Source: Balanoglossus misakiensis | Taxonomy: Eukaryota; Hemichordata | Direction of reading: 5' to 3' | DNA: 64,000 nt | NCBI GenBank assembly: GCA_040954595.2 | Contig: CM082594.2 | Location: 4,278,001-4,342,000 of the forward strand | In this document: positions 59,001 to 64,000 of the stretch, one piece after another | Layout: every line of letters starts with the position of its first letter | Position numbering within the stretch: position 1 is the stretch's first letter | The notes under the pieces: generated by a model | What the model saw: the letters and a program-made list of their open reading frames with translations, nothing else | Database searches by the model: none | What the model was told of the DNA's origin: nothing | Translations under genes and position numbers: made by a program

Positions 59001-59485
59001 ATGCCCACACCAACAAACATGGGGCTTTAATATTGTACAAAGCAATATGTTAACGACATTGAGCAACATTTGTTCATGTGTTTGACCTACATGGGTAACT
59101 CAGTTTGTATGCGAAAAAAGTACATTTGCACTCACAAGCATCTGACCAAATAGTATATAGAAATCATAATGTCAACAGGGGAGTCACAGAAAATCACTAA
59201 TGTGCGTCCGCAAATGTCACACTTAAACATTAAATATGCTTACAACATGGAAAATTGCTTCGCGAAATAGCCTGGCAAAGTGACGTACCTGGTAGAACTG
59301 AGAAATTACCATATAAGTGTAAAAGACTATATATACTTACCAAGATCATCAGCAAGAATGAAAACAATGTTGGGCTTCTCTTCATGTAGATATATGGTAG
59401 TGACCATTGATTTCCTCGCATACAGCCAGACGAAATACACAGATGTAAGCACGGAACAGATAGCTATCTGGAAAGCGAAGCGCAT
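50176..59485 (-). CDS. Arylsulfatase B/I/J-family enzyme, catalytic residues intact
   Basis: Fifteen exons: 59485-59341, 57725-57614, 57369-57318, 57023-56920, 56544-56438, 56179-56115, 54036-53935, 53519-53456, 53225-53128, 52872-52730, 52551-52490, 52218-52107, 51603-51554, 51153-51064, 50351-50176. Phases agree and give 493 residues. The N-terminus is hydrophobic (about 3-22) and acts as signal peptide or anchor; an in-frame stop two codons upstream fixes the ATG. Expected residues are present: D46-D47 (LADDLG), formylglycine site C84-S-P-S-R, K138/H140, H225, D283-N284 and K303. Substrate cannot be told from sequence; ARSB removes sulfate from GalNAc-4-sulfate of dermatan or chondroitin sulfate in lysosomes, and ARSI/ARSJ are less well defined. 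Seven exon lengths equal those of sulfatase 1. Introns hold many repeats. Confidence 0.95.
51179..51261. mobile_element. Short palindromic MITE-like element, copy C
   Basis: Starts TTAACCCTTTCACTACCATG and ends GGGGGTAAAAGGGTTAA. The terminal 11 bp are inverted complements apart from the last positions. Best-preserved copy; in a sulfatase 2 intron. Confidence 0.75.
51917..52033. repeat. Five perfect copies of a 23-bp tandem repeat
   Basis: Units begin GGTTTTGTTTCTATGAGAGA and follow one another without a mismatch, then run into a GA/GGGGA-rich tail. Identity of the copies suggests recent expansion, so length may vary between individuals. In a sulfatase 2 intron (51604-52106). Confidence 0.9.
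52321..52480. mobile_element. Foldback (MITE-like) element beside a splice donor
   Basis: About 60-bp arms pair as inverted repeats: left arm contains GGCGCCGTCTTTACCTTTGC and CTGTTCTGTTC; right arm contains GAACAGAACAG and AAGGTAAAGACAGCGCC. Outer parts (TCTGATTAAAATCAGA; TTTTGATCAGATTGATTTAA) also match. It sits in the intron right after sulfatase 2 exon 11, whose donor is at 52488-52489. Confidence 0.7.
53009..53074. repeat. (GAT)n microsatellite
   Basis: GATGGTGGTG then GAT repeats in the sulfatase 2 intron between exons 9 and 10. Confidence 0.95.
54403..54425 (+). promoter_or_regulatory. Nuclear-receptor half-site array (DR1 plus DR4), first copy
   Basis: AGGTCA-A-AGGTCA (perfect DR1) followed by CCTG and a third AGGTCA (DR4). 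The same array recurs 238 bp away at 54641-54663. Consensus match is certain; in vivo use is not. Confidence 0.55.
54641..54663 (+). promoter_or_regulatory. Nuclear-receptor half-site array (DR1 plus DR4), second copy
   Basis: Identical three half-sites and spacers to 54403-54425, carried by the next internal repeat unit of the same element. Confidence 0.55.
56745..56916. repeat. (TTCA)n and (CTTC)n microsatellite next to a splice donor
   Basis: TTCA/TTCC tetranucleotide array ending within a few bases of the minus-strand donor at 56918-56919 of sulfatase 2 exon 4. In the sense of the gene it is a (GAAT)n/(GAAG)n array starting the intron. Confidence 0.95.
57913..58105 (-). mobile_element. 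CGCG-rich MITE-like element, copy 2
   Basis: Ends TGTAAAACGGGTTATTTCC and AAATAAACCGTTTTACAGTA are inverted complements with few mismatches. The body matches the element at 49235-49440 in opposite orientation (shared GCAATAAA, CGCGAGAGCC, TATCGCGA words). In intron 1 of sulfatase 2. Confidence 0.75.
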
Positions 59486-62400
59486 CCTGCATCAGGCACT
59501 GACGTTTACACATGCAATGACCATTAAAAGCATCGTGAAGTGTGCAAATAATGAGAGTGTCTTTGTATTCGATCAGAAAATAGTGCTGATGGCACTGCGG
59601 CTACCATTTAACACAGTGTAGGAGATCTTGTTCGTAGGGGGTGCATTTCTGTGGATGGCTTAGACTCACTAACCTGATATAAAAAGGAAAATATAAATTT
59701 AGTAGAAAAGATTGCGACATATTTAAATAGGTTGTAGTATACCCTAAACATTTCCTGACATTAGACATTAATAAAGGAATTTTTGGTTTATAATTGGACA
59801 AAAAATCTATGTGCAATTTCCTGAGAACACCTGATGCACACTTTGCTTTCGTCAGCTAAATTTTATTTGAATAATAGCATTAAAGTTGCCACCCCCCCCC
59901 CCCAAACACCAATTTATATAATGATACCTTTTAAAGCCTTACATTTCACAAATAATTGGTCATCATCTATCTTCGTTGGGATGATTATTAGTGTTCCACG
60001 CAAAATGCACCCGCGAACCAAACTGATGGACACGAACGCACAGAACCAGTATGAATTGACTTTTCGTAAATGTGAGGTCATCACTTATGTGTGAAGCAAA
60101 TTATCATACAATATAGGACAATGTACTATCACACGTATACATGTACCTTCTATCTTACATATATACGAACACACTGCACGTTTCATCCTATTTATTTTGC
60201 AGTAATTTCACTAATTACAAATCTTCGTTGCCAGGCAATTTGGCCTTTTACTGACTATACCCAGCACAGTGTCTGATTTTTTCTCCGAAACCGTTTCTAA
60301 GCACTGGTGATGATGGATTACTTTTTATTAAAATGTATATAATGTGACTGTGCTTATTGAAAGGGCAGCCAAAATGCCATACTGCCACAGCTGTTGGCTG
60401 CTTTCACTGAAAAAAATCAGAACTCCTTTTTAATAACAGCTTTATCCACATTTCAATATTCATCAGAGCGGAACCAGAGGAGACTATGCGTGTAAAGCGA
60501 ACTTTATTGTCTACCACAGCTGTTTCCGACTATTCAATGTAGAGGTGAAATAGTGATGGAATTTAAGTGACACGTGTTCCAGCAATAAAATCATGCGAGA
60601 TTCATCCTATTTTTATGCTCATCCATTCTTTTGTATATAAACCACAGAAAGGCGTGACTATGTGACCGAGAAATATTCTGGGGGAAATTTTATATTTAAT
60701 TTCTCCTAAATAAATTTCGACTATTAAAATTACAAGGTGCGTGAGATGCGTTGTTGTTTTATGATTAAAAAGCACTTTCTTTAAGTTTTACGACAAACTT
60801 GACCACAATTAATACGCGTTTGCTTCAGGCTTGATCGTATGATACACCGTTCATAAAGGCTAACCGATTTTCTACGAAAAGTGCAGATCATAGGCAATTA
60901 TTGAGGGCGCTGTTTTTGGGTTGTCAAATGGAAATTATTAGAGTTTTGAAGGTTAGAGAATAGTTTATTACGTGCTCTGCACTGAACCGTCGACTGTGGC
61001 CTATAGCTCATCACCCTGTAGTATGGTTTTTGCACACAGAACTTGTTTCTAGAATCATTTCAGTCGAGCAATTGTCTATGACGTCACTTCAATTAACAAT
61101 GCATTGAAAACCTGTTTTGAAAACCTGGCCAATTTGATTACACAATGCTACTAACAGCGTTCAACACAAACACTCCGTCCAAGTGGAATAATTTGTCACG
61201 GTGTTATCATTGCATATTAGCGCACACCCCGGGCCGGCACACGTAATGGCGAAGGCTGTGGGAGAAAATAAACAAGGCGCGCCAGGTATATAGACAGTTC
61301 AAAATGCACTTTTCTGATATCTGTGAATGAGTCACGCGTGCACGCGTATATACGCATTTACGCGATCCTCTCGCTTCCGCCGTGGTTTGCAACTTCACAA
61401 TATTATACAACGGCGCTGACAGGTCGGTCGTGCCTACCTTTTGGCCGGATGACACCGACAAGACGCATATATGAACCCTTGTCTTCGAATTTCGATAAAA
61501 TTGTCAAAACGGTAGAAACCTCACAGTGGATCGATAGTGTCTGAAAATAGCAGTGATTGGCCAGTCGTATATGTACAAATATACCTTGTTCTGTTTACCC
61601 GATTCGGTGAACTATTTATACGTCCGCTAAGTGCCAAGTTTGTCGATAAAATTAGCCTTTTGAAATCCTACTAACTATAACCACTACTATAATTATCTCG
61701 TGAGCTTTTTAAAATACCGATGCTTTGTACGATTCTAAAAAGTTTGGCTCCTTGTAAAGGGACACTAGCTATATAGTAACTTTTGGTCTTTTTTCACTAC
61801 GTTTGTTCTTTGCACCACTGTCACTTTCTTGTTCGATTTCACACGCCACGCTAAATGTGTGGTACTCCCGTTGTCATCATGGTCTGTCTAGCTACGAGTA
61901 ATGACTAAGATTATTGTTTACACATGATTTCAAGTGCGGACTTTTATTTTCAACATTAATTATGATGAAACTATACTTTTAGTCGCTGTCTGTGATGATA
62001 AACCATTGGACGAGATATTTCAACATCCAAAAGTGAAAACCACGGTTACCAGTAACCGTGTTACAACTAATGAGGTTTGTGTGTTAAGTGGAGAAAAGTC
62101 TGAGATTTTATAGGAAGCAATTTGATTTGTTATAATAAGTATCATGATCTTTCCAAGCAATAAACGTGTGACTTTGTTGGTGATCGCCAGAAAGAAACGA
62201 GCGCTTCTCTTTGATGTCTCTTGTGTCGACGTCACCTTTACTGGTGGATCTTTCTGGCGAGTCCACTCTGCCTATTGTTAGTGTAATAATGTATGACTTG
62301 TGCGTGAATTCCGCCCGGGGACAATGAGATGGTGTATTCAAGCTTGACAAAACGGGACAGAATTGTTGGGTTGTACTGTTAGTCAAACAACAAGGCTCTC

Positions 62401-62627
62401 ATTAGCGGGACAGCTTTACGATTGGTGTGTACGTGTGTGTGTGCTGAAAACACACACGCCGGGCGACACCGGTGGAGAAGATATCTGCGGATTGGGGGAG
62501 TGGAGGGGAGTTGTTGACGGGCGCTCGCGTGAAAGGAGTCGACGGCGAATGGAAGGCGGGGAAACTTTATAGGCAGGGCCTCTTCAGAAGCACCGTCACA
62601 TTTAGCGAGACTACGGCAGAGAGGAAG
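59486..62627. other. Divergent intergenic region upstream of sulfatase 2 and the basic protein gene
   Basis: About 3.1 kb with no supported exon. It includes a C9-10 run near 59890 and a CpG-richer patch around 61200-61460. A GC-rich open stretch from about 62470 runs in frame into the following gene but has no ATG, so it is taken as 5' UTR. Confidence 0.5.
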
Positions 62628-63425
62628 ATGGCAACTAAAGATTCTCCCCGGGACGGCCTGGACCACCAGTTCCACGGGACTTTTCAGAGACAGAAACTGA
62701 CAGCGGCGATGTCGAACAGCAACCCTGCGGCACCGGAGCACGGGGGCGCAGAGGCGTTCAGCGGACAGTCGAAGCAGCTGTACACCCGGCGGTCAAATCG
62801 GCAGTCGGACTTGCAGAAGGAGATAAGCGGGCTGGAGAAAGAGTACGACAAGACGATACGGGAGGTCCACAAGACGCGGTGCGATATCAGCGACGAATCG
62901 AAGGCTGCGCGAAGATGCGTGAAAACCAGGGGTGTGATGAAATCGGCGATCGATCACAACGGCCTGGTTTCTGTGAATCCCAGCGGCCAGAACAGAAACA
63001 AACTCAACGAGTCAAAGACGGACAATTCCCTTGTCAACCAGAAGTTCATCAGCGACGTGGGACTGAACCGCGAGAAATTTACAGACCACAAGCGAAAGAA
63101 GGCGGTGGACCGACTCAGACGCATCTCCAGGTACCGCTCCACCAGCCCCGACTCGCCGCCGCCGTCGCCGCGCAAGGGCGCCGCCTCCGAGGACGGCACG
63201 ACCGCGTCCAGCTCGTACGCCGGACTGAACACGCCGAACCGAAAGAAGAACACGAGGAAGGGGAAGGAAGCGCCGGCGGGAAAGAACCACGTCTTCAACA
63301 GACTGTCAGCCGACTCCTCGTTCTACGCCATGCCGTCGGATATATTTCTGAAACAGTGCCACAGAAAAAGCATCAAAACGCAAAAGAACCGTGCCACTTC
63401 ATACAGAGGGGACTTCAAGTTTTGA
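62628..63425 (+). CDS. Unrecognised basic Ser/Pro-rich protein
   Basis: A single open exon of 265 residues from the first in-frame ATG at 62628 (GGAAGATGGC, good context). The frame stays open upstream to about 62472 but begins there with GTG, so a longer form would need an unseen upstream exon. Codon use and GC are high compared with flanks, typical of real coding exons in this window. I do not recognise the family. A short charged helix-prone segment (LQKEISGLEKEYDKTIREV) is followed by KRKKAVDRLRRISRYRS, then a Pro-directed phosphorylation-type stretch SPDSPPPSPRK and several basic clusters (NRKKNTRK) that could act as nuclear localisation signals. No membrane segment or signal peptide. 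It ends GDFKF. Function is not inferred. Confidence 0.65.
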   Translation: MATKDSPRDGLDHQFHGTFQRQKLTAAMSNSNPAAPEHGGAEAFSGQSKQLYTRRSNRQSDLQKEISGLEKEYDKTIREVHKTRCDISDESKAARRCVKTRGVMKSAIDHNGLVSVNPSGQNRNKLNESKTDNSLVNQKFISDVGLNREKFTDHKRKKAVDRLRRISRYRSTSPDSPPPSPRKGAASEDGTTASSSYAGLNTPNRKKNTRKGKEAPAGKNHVFNRLSADSSFYAMPSDIFLKQCHRKSIKTQKNRATSYRGDFKF

Positions 63426-64000
63426 ACTGTAGAATTCATCGGAACTTCAGTAACTTCAGTGTCAGTAACTTATATTGTCATTTTACCGCATTATCAGTGT
63501 AAATGTTGGATTTAATTACGTCGAAGTGAATTTTATAACTTGTATAAGCTCAGTTTTCTTCAAGTTTTCAATTGAAGTTATCAATCACATAGACTCCAGC
63601 CATGGCCAATAGATTATTACCGTTCATTACTTAACAAGAAAAGCTACGAAGATCGTTGGACCTGTTCAAGTACCACTTGCTTCAGACCGTTTACTTTTTT
63701 ACCATCTCGAAAACCGCGCGGACGAGACCAAAGTAGCGCTGTAAGCTTATATTATGGTAACGACCGTCTTCGTTTTGACAACGTGGCCGCGACTGTCTTC
63801 GTTCTAAAGTGTGCAAGACGCAGTATTGTCATTGATTAAGGCCGTGAGCCTGGCGGTAAGCCGGAGAACGTATTTACCGTGCTGTTTGCCAACCCACTAG
63901 ATATACCGTTACGACATGACTGTTTGTTGGTTCAGCGTTCTCAAGCATCTGCTGGGAGAACGTGGTAGAGTGCGTGAGAAAGCCCCCAAGATTCGTCCGC
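63426..64000. other. 3' flank of the basic protein gene
   Basis: No further coding exon and no clear AATAAA before the window ends. Confidence 0.4.

Noticed and set aside
62472-62627. Upstream extension of the basic protein
   Set aside because: The frame is open but starts with GTG, not ATG, and no upstream exon could be linked; treated as 5' UTR.

Overview
This is a metazoan nuclear genomic window. Genes are split by many GT–AG introns, intergenic gaps reach several kb, and short foldback (MITE-like) elements and simple repeats are common. Gene families and domain mixtures (Reeler, mucin, SEA, EGF; ARSB-type sulfatases; FASTKD; IGBP1; UBE2C) fit an invertebrate bilaterian. Cephalochordate or hemichordate is my best guess, but the sequence alone does not settle the species. 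All gene models were built by hand, joining ORF pieces at GT/AG sites and checking intron phase at every junction.

Layout. (1) 910-1975, minus: a GC-rich exon encoding a three-ubiquitin-fold protein that ends in a CaaX box. (2) 7558-9566, plus: UBE2C in five exons, with a cell-cycle-type promoter (two CCAAT boxes 31 bp apart and a CHR-like element). (3) 10990-16861, minus: a 16-exon ARSB-family sulfatase (536 aa). It keeps the CTPSR formylglycine motif but has lost the paired metal-binding aspartates. (4) 20560-37946, plus: a ten-exon type I membrane protein of 1134 aa with a Reeler, Thr/Pro mucin repeats, SEA, EGF, one membrane helix and an acidic tail carrying a Tyr motif. (5) 40741-45270, minus: a mitochondrial FASTKD protein of 820 aa with a ~200-residue insert before its RAP domain. 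(6) 46015-49517, plus: IGBP1/alpha4 (344 aa), head-to-head with the FASTKD gene. (7) 50176-59485, minus: a second ARSB-family sulfatase (493 aa) with all the expected catalytic residues. (8) 62628-63425, plus: an unrecognised basic, Ser/Pro-rich protein (265 aa).

Relations. The two sulfatases share many exon lengths exactly and both end in Pro-Gly-Trp-Cys, so they are old paralogues. One looks active and the other looks like a pseudoenzyme. FASTKD and IGBP1 share a 744-bp divergent promoter region. UBE2C and sulfatase 1 converge tail-to-tail, as do IGBP1 and sulfatase 2. Introns and gaps carry several small repeat families, including a 1.2-kb element with a terminal hairpin and internal repeats containing perfect nuclear-receptor half-site arrays.

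The best candidates for something undescribed are the Reeler-mucin-SEA-EGF receptor-like protein, the triple-UBL CaaX protein and the active-site-degenerate sulfatase.
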